IMG/VR virus record: IMGVR_UViG_3300042371_000472 | Coordinates: 1-64,000 of that record | From: a virus | Length of the DNA stretch: 64,000 nucleotides | Direction: 5' to 3' (one strand) | Shown here: piece after piece, positions 31,163-39,730 of the stretch | Layout of the letters: every line of letters begins with the position of its first letter | Position numbering within the stretch: the stretch's first letter is position 1 | Made by a program: the position numbers and the translations under genes | Notes under the pieces: model-generated | What the model was told of the DNA's origin: nothing | Database searches by the model: none | Seen by the model: the letters and a program-made list of their open reading frames with translations, nothing else

Positions 31163-32272
31163 ATGGCCCTTCCCGCCCCAGTAGGAGGTGCGATTACCGG
31201 AGCAGGTCTTGGTTCAATTACCACGACCGGTTACTCCAGTGACGCAACTCTTTCCCCAGCAATTCAACAGATTTGGTCCAAGGAAATCTTGTTCCAAGCC
31301 ATGCCCGTCCTGCGTTTTGAGCAGTTCGCCGTGAAGAAGACGGAACTCGGTGTTCAGCCGGGTTTAACCATCAACTTCATGCGCTACAACAACCTCAGCG
31401 TAAACGAGGACTCAGGCGCAAACCTTACTGAAGGTGTGCGTATGGAGCCGGTTTCGCTGACCGCTAGCCAGATTCAGATCACCGTATCTGAAAACGGTCA
31501 GGCTGTCGCCGTTACCGAATTGTTGCTCAATGCATCGTTTGACGATGTTATGGCTTCCTCGTCACGCTTGCTCGGTCGCCACATGGCACAAAGCATGGAC
31601 ACCCAAGCCCGTAACACCTTGTACAAGGCTGGCGTTCCCTTCGGTGGCGGCTCTGCTGTTGCTCCGTCGGTCGTCTTCGGTCGCACCGCCGCTTCGGCTC
31701 GTGGCGCACTCAGCCCGTACGACTCGGGTACCCTCGGTACCGCTTCTGCACCTGGCTACCTCTCGCCTGCATCCATCAAGGACGCAGTTGAAGTTCTCGC
31801 TGGTCAGAACATCCCGCGTTTGGGCGACACCTATGTCTGCTTCGTTCACCCATCACAGAGCCGCTCGCTCCGCGACTGGCCCGAGTTTATTGAAGTCACG
31901 AAGTACGCCGCACCTGGCAACTTCATGCTCGGTGAAATCGGTCGTATCTACGATGTCGTGTTCATTGAAACCACACAGGTCAAGAAGGGCTTGGACGCAA
32001 CTGCGTCTGGCGCTCCGTTGTACGAACTTGGCGCAACCTTGGACAGCAACGCTTCGGCGGGCTACCAGGAAAACGCTGACGCTTACAACGCCATCATGAT
32101 CGGTGACAACGCATTTGGTCACGCCATTGCATTGCCAGTGGAACTCCGTGACGGTGGTGTCATTGACTTCGGTCGTGAACACGGCTTGGCTTGGTACGCA
32201 ATTTGGGGCTTCGGAGTTATCACTCACGAATCCCGCGTTATCTTGAACACCCTCGGTGGCTCAATCGCCTGA
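31163..32272 (+). CDS. Major capsid protein (N4-gp56 type)
   Basis: This 369-residue HK97-fold protein shows the N4-gp56 pattern: TYxSDATLSPAIQQIWSKEILFQA near the N-terminus (about 23-47), FEQFAVKKTELG (about 51-62), LTEGVRMEPVSLTASQIQITVSENGQAVAVTEL (about 88-120), and a C-terminal GEIGRIYDVVFIETT (about 256-270). GGAGG precedes the ATG. Codon use is richer in C-ending codons than neighbours, as expected of a highly expressed gene. A strong hairpin terminator follows the stop. Confidence 0.9.
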   Translation: MALPAPVGGAITGAGLGSITTTGYSSDATLSPAIQQIWSKEILFQAMPVLRFEQFAVKKTELGVQPGLTINFMRYNNLSVNEDSGANLTEGVRMEPVSLTASQIQITVSENGQAVAVTELLLNASFDDVMASSSRLLGRHMAQSMDTQARNTLYKAGVPFGGGSAVAPSVVFGRTAASARGALSPYDSGTLGTASAPGYLSPASIKDAVEVLAGQNIPRLGDTYVCFVHPSQSRSLRDWPEFIEVTKYAAPGNFMLGEIGRIYDVVFIETTQVKKGLDATASGAPLYELGATLDSNASAGYQENADAYNAIMIGDNAFGHAIALPVELRDGGVIDFGREHGLAWYAIWGFGVITHESRVILNTLGGSIA

Positions 32273-32296
32273 TCCCCTGGATCAGTCTAGTGTTGG

Positions 32297-32330
32297 TGGT
32301 GGGGGAGAAATCCCCCACCATTAATAATTT
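32297..32330 (+). terminator. Strong hairpin terminator after capsid gene
   Basis: TGGTGGGGGA (32297-32306) and TCCCCCACCA (32311-32320) form a perfect 10-bp stem with a GAAA loop, followed by TTAATAATTT. It should terminate or stabilise the capsid transcript. The 3' tail has few consecutive Ts, so partial read-through is likely. Confidence 0.75.
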
Positions 32331-32356
32331 CACACAACAAACAATAGGAGAAAAAC

Positions 32357-32626
32357 ATGGCATCGCGTAAAGATACGATGGCTTTTGCAGAACAACAAGA
32401 TGACATTGATGAAGCAGTGGAAGTCTTGGAAGAAACCCCTAAGGCTGTCACTGAGTCTAAGGCCAGCGCACAGGCAAGTGATTTTGTCACTGCTCGCGTT
32501 AAAGGTACATGGAAAATGTACTGGGGCCGTAGCACCTTTGATTTCGTAGACGGTAAGCGTTACAAACTCCCACGCGACCTCTACAACTACCTCGTACAGC
32601 ACTCAAACATCTACGACACCCTCTGA
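32357..32626 (+). CDS. Small head protein, unknown
   Basis: This 89-residue protein has an acidic N-terminal half (about 12-40) and a folded second half (VKGTWKMYWGRSTFDFVDGKRYKLPRDLYNYLVQHSNI, about 48-85). The latter is a 'FxxGxxYxLPxxLYxYLxxxxxx' block of a kind met in head-associated proteins downstream of capsid genes. It may be a capsid decoration or neck accessory. A GGAG ribosome site precedes the ATG. Confidence 0.65.
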   Translation: MASRKDTMAFAEQQDDIDEAVEVLEETPKAVTESKASAQASDFVTARVKGTWKMYWGRSTFDFVDGKRYKLPRDLYNYLVQHSNIYDTL

Positions 32627-32634
32627 GGTAACTA

Positions 32635-34047
32635 ATGGCACTGATCGTCCCCAACGCTACTGCGACAGGGTCTTCCAACAAGTACTCAAACATCAACCAA
32701 GCCGAACCCGACTCGGTTGACTTTGAAGCACTTGGAAATACCCTGAACTATATTCGCAGTGGCGGTGGGGTTACGGTCGCAGGTGGCACCACAGTAAGTG
32801 TTGCCGCTGGTGTAGCCATTATTAATGGAGTGCCATATTCTTTTGATGCGCTTTCTTTTAACCCCGCCGACGCAACCGCCACGCGGTTTGACCTTATTGT
32901 GGTTCGTCTGTCAGGAAGTACCGCCACACTTACGCTGGTATCGGGTGCTGAGAATGATACTAACCCTACGCTTCCACAGAGTACTAACACTCTCGCTAGT
33001 GGGACTACTCCCTTAGTTGGCTCTAACTACTATCCAAGTACCGATGCCTTAATTTGCTCTGTATACCGCATTCCATCAGGAACTTTAACTGATGCAAATA
33101 TCGTGGATAAGCGCGTTTTAAACTCAGCGCCTGTCACTTACACTACTGCGTCTGCCCCTACATCTAATGCTAAGGATGTCATTGGAGATACTGTTATTTC
33201 TGGTGGCGTTACTTACATTAAAACTGCCGCCCTTACTTGGGCGACATTATCCACAAGTGCTGATGTTGAGGGAGCAAAGATTCCCATTGGTGGCATTTTT
33301 GCCTTTGCTGGTACGCATAACACCACCGCATCCCCTAATGCCGCTTTTTACCTTGAATGTAATGGTCAGTCTCTCTCTAAGAGCGCCAACTCAAACCAAT
33401 ACTTACCATTGTTTAACGCAATTGGTTATTCGTTTGGTGGTAGTGGTGACTCATTTACGCTACCAAACCTAGTTGCTGATACTGGTGTAGTTGGTGCAAC
33501 TGCGGCACAAATTAACACAGATGGCAAGACAGCCAGTTCAGCAAATACGGCTACCTTAAGTCTGTCTACACTTCCTGCTCATACCCACACACATAGCACC
33601 TTAGTTGGAGAGAAGTCTGGAACAACAAGTTTTGGTACTAAGACTGGTTACCCCTCAACTGCCACTACCTTGACTGGTTCTGTTACTGGTACATCCCACA
33701 GTCATTACACCTCCGATGGTCAGTCGGCACCTAATCGCGCATTCCCTGTAAGTATTACAAATGCTTACCCAACTGATGGCTATGTTATACCTCCGTATAG
33801 CCAACAGGGTGGTAACGGTATGGCTATTAAGGCAACTGCTGATACAGTTACTGGTAGTTCTAGTACTGGTGGTACAGCATCAATTACTATTCCTACAAAC
33901 CTTGCAGTAAATACTAATATTGGTAGTACAACTACTACTATTGATGTGGGTACTGTTGCGGGTACTACGAATAGTACTGGTTCCACTAGTGCATTCAGTA
34001 TCCTTTCTAAGAGCATCCGTGTTCGCTGGTTTATTCGCCACACATGA
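32635..34047 (+). CDS. Tail collar / fibre protein
   Basis: This 470-residue protein contains the tail-collar domain: KIPIGGIFAFAGTH (about 216-229), AFYLECNGQSLSK (about 239-251), YLPLFNAIGYSFGGSGDSFTLPNL (about 257-280). Further on, LPAHTHTHS marks the His-rich turn common to collar fibres. N-terminal 190 residues form an attachment module (VAAGVAIINGVPYSF). The C-terminus is Thr/Ser-rich. It sits between capsid and neck genes, an unusual place for a collar fibre. The stop overlaps the next ATG (ATGA). Confidence 0.8.
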   Translation: MALIVPNATATGSSNKYSNINQAEPDSVDFEALGNTLNYIRSGGGVTVAGGTTVSVAAGVAIINGVPYSFDALSFNPADATATRFDLIVVRLSGSTATLTLVSGAENDTNPTLPQSTNTLASGTTPLVGSNYYPSTDALICSVYRIPSGTLTDANIVDKRVLNSAPVTYTTASAPTSNAKDVIGDTVISGGVTYIKTAALTWATLSTSADVEGAKIPIGGIFAFAGTHNTTASPNAAFYLECNGQSLSKSANSNQYLPLFNAIGYSFGGSGDSFTLPNLVADTGVVGATAAQINTDGKTASSANTATLSLSTLPAHTHTHSTLVGEKSGTTSFGTKTGYPSTATTLTGSVTGTSHSHYTSDGQSAPNRAFPVSITNAYPTDGYVIPPYSQQGGNGMAIKATADTVTGSSSTGGTASITIPTNLAVNTNIGSTTTTIDVGTVAGTTNSTGSTSAFSILSKSIRVRWFIRHT

Positions 34048-34199
34048 GTGACACACCGATTGAACCAGTTGAAAATGTACCCGCGGAGCAGATCATTCTG
34101 AAGCGCGGTTTTATGGTTCACCGACTTAGAGATACTCAACCAGGAGTTAACCAGGCCGCACAAGACTCAATTCCGGGAGCAGGCTCCGGCGATCAATAG
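34044..34199 (+). CDS. Small protein, unknown
   Basis: This 51-residue protein starts at an ATGA overlap. It has a helix-like segment EQIILKRGFMVHRLRD (about 15-30) between a Pro/Glu-rich start and a Gly/Ser-rich end. No family is recognised. Its exact fit between the collar fibre and the next promoter supports it. Confidence 0.55.
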   Translation: MSDTPIEPVENVPAEQIILKRGFMVHRLRDTQPGVNQAAQDSIPGAGSGDQ

Positions 34200-34213
34200 T
34201 AAGATAGGGATTC
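34200..34213 (+). promoter_or_regulatory. Probable leaderless promoter for neck genes
   Basis: TAAGAT at 34200-34205, in the context TAGTAAGATAGGG, is followed by eight bases and the ATG at 34214. No ribosome site is seen. One base longer spacing than the best examples. Confidence 0.5.
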
Positions 34214-35014
34214 ATGGCAACTATTAAAGATATTGAGGAAATTGCAAGAACCTATCTACGAGATTTCCCGAAGTTCTTTCAGGTATCTTTTCCCGTCGTA
34301 GGTCGCACATATGAGTTGGGTCATATCAACCTTGATACCAGCAGTATTTGGGTTGCCAAGCACTCGGGGTCAGGCTCTGCCTCAACCCTGGCTCCTTCCG
34401 ACTATACGATTGACCCCCGTAATGGTGTGCTCCGACTCGCTAGTACTTTGCCCTCAGGAACAAACTTGCTTGTTGAGGGTTACTACTACGAATGGGTTAC
34501 ACCCACCGATCTTAGTTTTTATACTAAACATGCCGTTGAAAAGCACCTAGTAAATACTGGTATTGGTATTGAAGAATTAGCCCCTGTTGTTATCAATGCA
34601 ATTGGCATCGCCGCAATCTGTGAATCTTTATGGGCATTGATGACCGAGTTCAGTCGTGACATTGATGTCATGACCTCAGAATCAATCCATATCCCAGCCA
34701 GTCAGCGTTTCCGCATGGTACAAGGACTCCTTGCCCAGTGGGAAGAGGAGTACAAGCGCCACGCCGTCGCTCTTAACATTGGTTATGACCGCATGGAGGT
34801 GTTCACCCTTCGCCGTACTTCCCGCAGTACTAACTTCCTTGTTCCTCTGTACCGCGCTCGTGAACTTGGGGACTACACAATGCCTGAACGCCTATGGCCC
34901 ACTATTGACGCAGGTATCGTGGAGCATGAAATCAAGGAAGAAGAACTCCGTACAGATGTTCTTATTGATGGCGCTATTCCTACCGGATCATTCTCTAACA
35001 TTTCGTATTTCTGA
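34214..35014 (+). CDS. Head-tail connector (neck) protein
   Basis: This 266-residue product is placed in the neck by gene order (after capsid, before sheath). A beta-rich N-terminal half (about 20-100) includes VGRTYELGHINLDTSSIWV and DYTIDPRNGVLRLAS. A helical C-terminal half has ESLWALMTEFSRDIDVM (about 136-152) and QWEEEYKRHAVALNIG (about 175-190). No named family is certain. Probably binds the portal as an adaptor. Confidence 0.6.
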   Translation: MATIKDIEEIARTYLRDFPKFFQVSFPVVGRTYELGHINLDTSSIWVAKHSGSGSASTLAPSDYTIDPRNGVLRLASTLPSGTNLLVEGYYYEWVTPTDLSFYTKHAVEKHLVNTGIGIEELAPVVINAIGIAAICESLWALMTEFSRDIDVMTSESIHIPASQRFRMVQGLLAQWEEEYKRHAVALNIGYDRMEVFTLRRTSRSTNFLVPLYRARELGDYTMPERLWPTIDAGIVEHEIKEEELRTDVLIDGAIPTGSFSNISYF

Positions 35015-35016
35015 TT

Positions 35017-35556
35017 ATGGATGTCCGCAGAGAGTTATCCATAATTAGGAAGCATTACCGCTCGTACCATGATCAGGCTGGAGAGTCCATCGTATGGCAC
35101 GAGTTTATACCGCTAGGTAACAGTGCCTCGGCTTCTAGCCTCTATGACGATGTCTATGATGAGGGCACCTACGGTAATGGTGGTCGGCGCTACAAAACTG
35201 GCGTAGTCGTCCCAGTCCTAATGATTACTGAATCTGAGGACCAAAAGCGCGCTATTCCTGAAGGTCGTCAGCCTACTCAATTGACTAACTTCGTGGCGTC
35301 TATTGATGACTTCCGAGCCGCTGGTATTACTGCTCCTTGGGAATATCAGAACCGCTTGAACGACATGTTCCAGTATGACGGTCGCTACTTCAGCGTGGTG
35401 TCTTACCGAGTCCGTGGTCGCGCCCGAGATGATGTCATGCTCGTCGTTGAGGGTATTGAGACCTACATCTCACAGGAAATGGTCAATGATCCAGGTCCTA
35501 CCCCTTATTCAATTTCTGACCTTCCTTGGCCTACATCAATAGCAAATTTAGGATAA
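35017..35556 (+). CDS. Head-tail connector / stopper-like protein
   Basis: This 179-residue product begins MDVRRELSIIRKHYRSYHDQAGESIVWHEF. The middle (VVPVLMITESEDQKRAIPEGRQPTQLTNFVAS) and the FQYDGRYFSVVSYRVRGRARDDVMLVVEGIETY block (about 126-158) form a beta barrel typical of head completion or stopper proteins. Start is 2 bases after the previous stop. Role is inferred from order and beta content. Confidence 0.55.
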   Translation: MDVRRELSIIRKHYRSYHDQAGESIVWHEFIPLGNSASASSLYDDVYDEGTYGNGGRRYKTGVVVPVLMITESEDQKRAIPEGRQPTQLTNFVASIDDFRAAGITAPWEYQNRLNDMFQYDGRYFSVVSYRVRGRARDDVMLVVEGIETYISQEMVNDPGPTPYSISDLPWPTSIANLG

Positions 35557-35559
35557 AAT
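35554..35559 (+). promoter_or_regulatory. -10-like box for the 35620 gene
   Basis: TAAAAT in GGATAAAATACA, at the end of the previous gene, lies 60 bases before an ATG with AAAGGAGG. It matches the cassette's -10 class. Confidence 0.4.
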
Positions 35560-35619
35560 ACATGTATTGGAGATGCGCGTCTTCAATGTACATTGCCTAG
35601 ATTCTCAAAGGAGGTAGTT

Positions 35620-36030
35620 ATGTCTTTCTATACCTTTGGCATCAAATCTATGGCTTATAGGGACTCATTAATCCCTATCTCTGATGATGATCCGGTTGTT
35701 CAGATGATCCAAGCCTTTGAGGGTAAGGATAACAAGTTTAGTAAAGCCGTTACAAGTGGCATTAAAAAGTACGAAAAAGAAGCGCGTTCTAACCTGGCTA
35801 CGCATGCCGAGTGGGCTGAAGTTGCCCCGCATCTTACAATTGACCTCTCTGCCGATGGGCAGTCGCTCTCATATTCCGTACAGGGTGGCTCCGAGATTGA
35901 GCAAAAGTATATGGAACTTGAGTACGGTGGTCCTAATAGTGGTGCTGGTGGTCGTGTTCGCTCTATGGCAAATAGCGGTGATGTACTGGCTAAAATTATT
36001 GATAATGCCCTAGCCGAGGTCATGGAATGA
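35620..36030 (+). CDS. Neck / tail completion-like protein
   Basis: This 136-residue protein starts MSFYTFGIKSMAYRDS. An upstream TTG (35593) is rejected because AAAGGAGG sits 7 bases before the chosen ATG. It has a helical region (EGKDNKFSKAVTSGIKKYEKEARSN, about 30-55) and a beta segment (HLTIDLSADGQSLSYSVQGGSE). The pattern is similar to HK97 gp10-like neck proteins: helix, then beta hairpins, then a C-terminal amphipathic helix. Order before sheath supports the role. Confidence 0.55.
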   Translation: MSFYTFGIKSMAYRDSLIPISDDDPVVQMIQAFEGKDNKFSKAVTSGIKKYEKEARSNLATHAEWAEVAPHLTIDLSADGQSLSYSVQGGSEIEQKYMELEYGGPNSGAGGRVRSMANSGDVLAKIIDNALAEVME

Positions 36031-36707
36031 CTAACCCTGGATTCCTGTTGGCGGAAGACGCCGCTGTTAAGACCCGTTTCTCGGGTATGACCGTAACAGA
36101 CGATAAAAATGCGGCACGACCCGTACAGGTGTTCTTCCGTTACCCTGAGGGTGACACAGAGCGTACCTACCCATTTATTACTATTGAAATGATTGACATT
36201 GTCCATGCCTTGGACCGTCAGCATTCAGAAGTACAGTTATATGCCTCCACTAGCGGAGCCGCTTCTTTGCAATATACGGGTCCAAATGACCTTCAGTACT
36301 GGCCTAGTGAGCACCAAAACTTTACGCAATTTGCTGGCTCTGCACCTATGGTTACTACCACTGAATTTGTGCCAGTAGACATCCTGTACCAGGTCTCCAC
36401 CTACACCCGCTCTGCCTTACATGACCGCCAACTTAGTTCTCAAATGCTTCATAGTCGCGCCCGTTTGCGCTATGGCTTTATAGATGTTCCTGAGGATGGA
36501 ACCATCCGCAGGTTTGATCTCCTTGATTGGGTTACAGCCGACCTCCTTGACCCGGAGGCTGGTTACCGAAAGAGGATATTTAGAAAAGTGTATACACTAA
36601 AAATGTCCGCAGAAATGACAACTACTAGTATGGTAGCCTCTAAGCGAGTTGCTACAATTAGTAGTAGTATTTCTGATAAGAACTCCAACCTGACCGAAAC
36701 CTATTAA
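36027..36707 (+). CDS. Tail terminator-like protein
   Basis: This 226-residue product starts at an ATGA overlap. It has RPVQVFFRYPEGDTERTYPFITIEMIDIVHALDRQHSE (about 30-67), which is the opening strand pattern of tail terminator proteins. Near residues 122-140 there is PVDILYQVSTYTRSALHDRQL, a frequent 'Y-Q-V-S-x-Y-[ST]-R' signature in this role. The gene lies just ahead of the sheath gene, where a terminator would sit. Confidence 0.6.
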   Translation: MTNPGFLLAEDAAVKTRFSGMTVTDDKNAARPVQVFFRYPEGDTERTYPFITIEMIDIVHALDRQHSEVQLYASTSGAASLQYTGPNDLQYWPSEHQNFTQFAGSAPMVTTTEFVPVDILYQVSTYTRSALHDRQLSSQMLHSRARLRYGFIDVPEDGTIRRFDLLDWVTADLLDPEAGYRKRIFRKVYTLKMSAEMTTTSMVASKRVATISSSISDKNSNLTETY

Positions 36708-36729
36708 TTAATCCACTGGAGGATTACTC

Positions 36730-38292
36730 ATGGCTTATACCCGCCCCGGAGTCTATGTAACAGAATCTCCGTTAAAGACAATCGTACGAGCAGACAATGG
36801 AACCGCTACTGCGGCTTTTGTTGGCATTAACCCTCGTGGCCCGCTTACCCCAACATTGATTACCTCATGGTCTTCATACACCGCACAGTTCGGTGATCTG
36901 AACCAGGCGTATGACTTGGGTTATGCCGTGTACCAGTTCTTTGCCAATGGTGGTCGTGCTTGTTATGTATCACGCGCTGTCTACGCTAATGCTGTTACCG
37001 CCACTGCTAGTTCGGTTATGTTCTACAAGCCAAATACTGCTGGCGCATCGGCATCGTTGTTTAACGCCACAGCCCTTGATCCAGGAACCTTTGGTAACAA
37101 CATCTCATTGACAACCACTGCTGGTACCACATCTTTGGATGTGGCTACAAATACCTTCCCAACATTTAACTTGTCAGTGTCCTTGAATGGCGCAGAAGTT
37201 GAATCATGGAATGAACTCAGTCCATCACCAAGCAGTAGTCGTTACGCACCAACCGTTGTTAACACATACTCTTCATATGTAAACATCACTAACTTTGCGG
37301 CACAAACATCAGCATCTGCTGGGTTTAGTTATAGCAACGCAAGCGTTTCTGGATTTATTACAAAGTCACTTACTGGTGGTACTGAGGGTACTGCCGCCGC
37401 TGGAGAAACCGCACCTGCGGACTGGGACATCCCGTTCTCTGTTGCACTTAATAAGTTGGTTGATCTTCCTGAGCCTCTCATTATTAATGCGGTCGGGCAG
37501 TTCCGTTCTGAAATTGTTAAGTCAGCACTTTCAGTTGCCCAGACCCGTGGTGATTCATTTGTAATTATTGATCCAGACCCCGCATTAACAACTCAGGTTG
37601 CTATCTCAGGAGTGGCTAACACTTATAACACTAATCAGGGTTATGGCGCAATGTACTACCCAATGTTGACAATGACTGACCCCACTAAGACTGGTGTCGG
37701 AGCAATTCGTAACACATTCCCAGGTGGTGCAGTCGCTGGTATGTTTGCCCGCACTGAAGTAGAGCGCACGGTTGCTAAGGCCCCCGCAGGTTATGGTCTT
37801 GAGGTTCGCAACGCTCTTGGTCTTGCTACTCCATTCTCGGAGTCAACAGTTGGTTTGCTGTATGAATCAGGTGTTAACACCTTTAAGGCAGTGCCTGGTG
37901 CTGGAATCATCATCCAAGGTGCCCGTACCTTGAACTTGACTAAGCCTGATAAGTACATCCCCGTGCGCCGTACCTTGAACTATGTCAAGAATGGCTCAAA
38001 GGAACTTACTCAATTCGCAATCTTTGAACCCAACGATTCGCGCCTGTGGGCAGGCATCACTGGAAAACTCAATAAGTTCTTGAGTGACCTTTGGGGATCA
38101 GGTGGGCTTAAGGGTCGTACCCCAAGTGAGGCGTTCTATGTTGTGTGTGACTCCACAAATAACACATCAACATCTATTGATAATGGACAAGTTAATATAC
38201 AAATCGGTGTGTCATTGTTGTACCCAGCAGAATTTATTGTTATTAATGTAAGTCAATGGCTTGGTGGAAATACCACCATTGAAACTATCTAA
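36730..38292 (+). CDS. Tail sheath protein
   Basis: This 520-residue protein has the classical sheath start MAYTRPGVYVTESP, then AFVGINPRGPLTPTLITSWSSYTAQFGD (about 29-56) and VYQFFANGGRACYVSRAV (about 65-82). The C-terminal sheath fold is marked by YIPVRRTLNYVKNGSKELTQFAIFEPND (about 415-442) and IQIGVSLLYPAEFIVINVSQW. It builds the contractile outer tube, so the virus is a myovirus. GGAGG precedes the ATG. Length is normal. Confidence 0.93.
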   Translation: MAYTRPGVYVTESPLKTIVRADNGTATAAFVGINPRGPLTPTLITSWSSYTAQFGDLNQAYDLGYAVYQFFANGGRACYVSRAVYANAVTATASSVMFYKPNTAGASASLFNATALDPGTFGNNISLTTTAGTTSLDVATNTFPTFNLSVSLNGAEVESWNELSPSPSSSRYAPTVVNTYSSYVNITNFAAQTSASAGFSYSNASVSGFITKSLTGGTEGTAAAGETAPADWDIPFSVALNKLVDLPEPLIINAVGQFRSEIVKSALSVAQTRGDSFVIIDPDPALTTQVAISGVANTYNTNQGYGAMYYPMLTMTDPTKTGVGAIRNTFPGGAVAGMFARTEVERTVAKAPAGYGLEVRNALGLATPFSESTVGLLYESGVNTFKAVPGAGIIIQGARTLNLTKPDKYIPVRRTLNYVKNGSKELTQFAIFEPNDSRLWAGITGKLNKFLSDLWGSGGLKGRTPSEAFYVVCDSTNNTSTSIDNGQVNIQIGVSLLYPAEFIVINVSQWLGGNTTIETI

Positions 38293-38300
38293 GGAGAAAC

Positions 38301-38903
38301 ATGGCAGTTTTAACTCGTACCGATCCATTGCGTGACTTTAAGTTCACGGTAAAAATTATCCCAACAGGGGAACTGGAATCCGCTACCACAGGTATCGGTA
38401 ATCTTGGTTTTGCTGTTGTTACTGGTCTGAGCGTTACCAACGAAATGATCCCTTATCGTGAAGGTGGTATGAACACCCATCCGCACAAGATGATTGGTCA
38501 GTCAGACTTTAACCCCATTACCTTTAGTCGTGGTGTGTTTGAAAAGCAGGACCAATTGTGGCGCTGGCAACAATTCATGCACTCATGGACCCAGGGTTCT
38601 CTTGCTGACAATACTGGTAGCACTGGCAGTCGTAATGACTACCGTTGTAACATTATTGTAACGGTTTATGACCACCCGTATTCGGCGGCTATTGCAGAGG
38701 GCGGTAACGCTGGTTACGCAATTGACCCAGGTTCGGCTGGGCGCAATGTTGTTCCTGGTAATAAGAAACTTGAATTCACAATCTATAACGCATGGCCCGC
38801 TGGCTTTGCATTGGGTGACCTCAACGCTGGTAACAGTTCAATCATGATCCAACAGATGACGGTTAACCATGAAGGTTTTGAAATTGACTGGGACCCAACC
38901 TGA
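38301..38903 (+). CDS. Tail tube protein, T4 gp19-like
   Basis: This 200-residue inner tube subunit matches the gp19 pattern. DPLRDFKFTVKII (about 8-20), GFAVVTGLSVTNEMIPYREGGMN (about 36-58), HKMIGQSDFNPITFSRGV (about 62-79) and the WRWQQFMHSW segment. It follows the sheath with an AAGGAG site. Tube proteins of this type polymerise around the tape measure. Confidence 0.92.
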   Translation: MAVLTRTDPLRDFKFTVKIIPTGELESATTGIGNLGFAVVTGLSVTNEMIPYREGGMNTHPHKMIGQSDFNPITFSRGVFEKQDQLWRWQQFMHSWTQGSLADNTGSTGSRNDYRCNIIVTVYDHPYSAAIAEGGNAGYAIDPGSAGRNVVPGNKKLEFTIYNAWPAGFALGDLNAGNSSIMIQQMTVNHEGFEIDWDPT

Positions 38904-38925
38904 CACACAACACCTATTAGGGTGC

Positions 38926-38931
38926 TACATT
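38926..38931 (+). promoter_or_regulatory. Possible -10 box before tail chaperone
   Basis: TACATT in GGTGCTACATTAGAAG lies in the 53-base gap between the tube and chaperone genes. The ATG (38957) has an AAGGAG site. Confidence 0.35.
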
Positions 38932-38956
38932 AGAAGTAAGTAATAAGGAGCATTAC

Positions 38957-39730
38957 ATGACAACAAATGTCCAAAGTTTTGATGCTATCTCTACGGAGAG
39001 CGCACCAACCATGCCTAAGTCACCCAATACTGGTGTTGAACTTATCCGTGGAATTGAATTAGGAAGTGATTGGATTACAAACGCAATCGTTCGGGAAATG
39101 ACTGGTGAGGATGAAGAATTCCTTTCCAGTATGGAAGCCCGAACGACTTCTAACTATGGCGAGTATGTACTTGCATTGTTGAAGCGCGTTGTTGTTTCAA
39201 TTGGTGATATCTCAGTTAAGCAAACCCCAGCAGTTCTCAATGAGTTAATTATTGGGGATCGGGACTTGTTGTTCTTAGCGGTTATCCGTGCCACATACGG
39301 TGAAACGCGAGAATTCAAAGTCTCGTGTCCACATTGCAACCAGTCAAACGATCTACTTATTGACCTGCATTCTGACTTCCCAATTGAGGGAGATCAGGAA
39401 TCAGCCCGCAAGCCCATCAAGGTTGTCCTCAGGGATGGCTCAACACTCGTGTTGAATCACCCTAACTCTGATGACAGTGCGCGGATTGGTCGCTCAGGTA
39501 AAAATACAGCCCAACAGAACACCATGATGATCGCCCGTTGCGCTCAGATTGATGTGCCCAATAAAGAACAATGGGCACGGAATCTCAGTATCGCGGATCG
39601 TTCTACCATTATCAGTGCAGTATTCAGCGCCAAAGTTGGCCCGACTCCTCGGGAGGTGAATGCCCCGTGCGGACACTGTAGTGAGGAGATTACATTGATG
39701 TTTGACTGGGTCTCACTTTTATTCGGTTAA
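38957..39730 (+). CDS. Tail assembly chaperone, Zn-ribbon type
   Basis: This 257-residue protein occupies the tail assembly chaperone position between tube and tape measure genes. It has a helical middle and two cysteine knuckles: VSCPHCNQ (about 124-131) and APCGHCSEE (about 235-243). That resembles T4-type gp26-like/tail chaperone proteins with a split zinc ribbon. Its last codons overlap an open frame (see 39699) that matches the usual downstream half of a frameshifted chaperone. The AAGGAG site precedes the ATG. So a longer fused form is expected. Confidence 0.65.
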   Translation: MTTNVQSFDAISTESAPTMPKSPNTGVELIRGIELGSDWITNAIVREMTGEDEEFLSSMEARTTSNYGEYVLALLKRVVVSIGDISVKQTPAVLNELIIGDRDLLFLAVIRATYGETREFKVSCPHCNQSNDLLIDLHSDFPIEGDQESARKPIKVVLRDGSTLVLNHPNSDDSARIGRSGKNTAQQNTMMIARCAQIDVPNKEQWARNLSIADRSTIISAVFSAKVGPTPREVNAPCGHCSEEITLMFDWVSLLFG

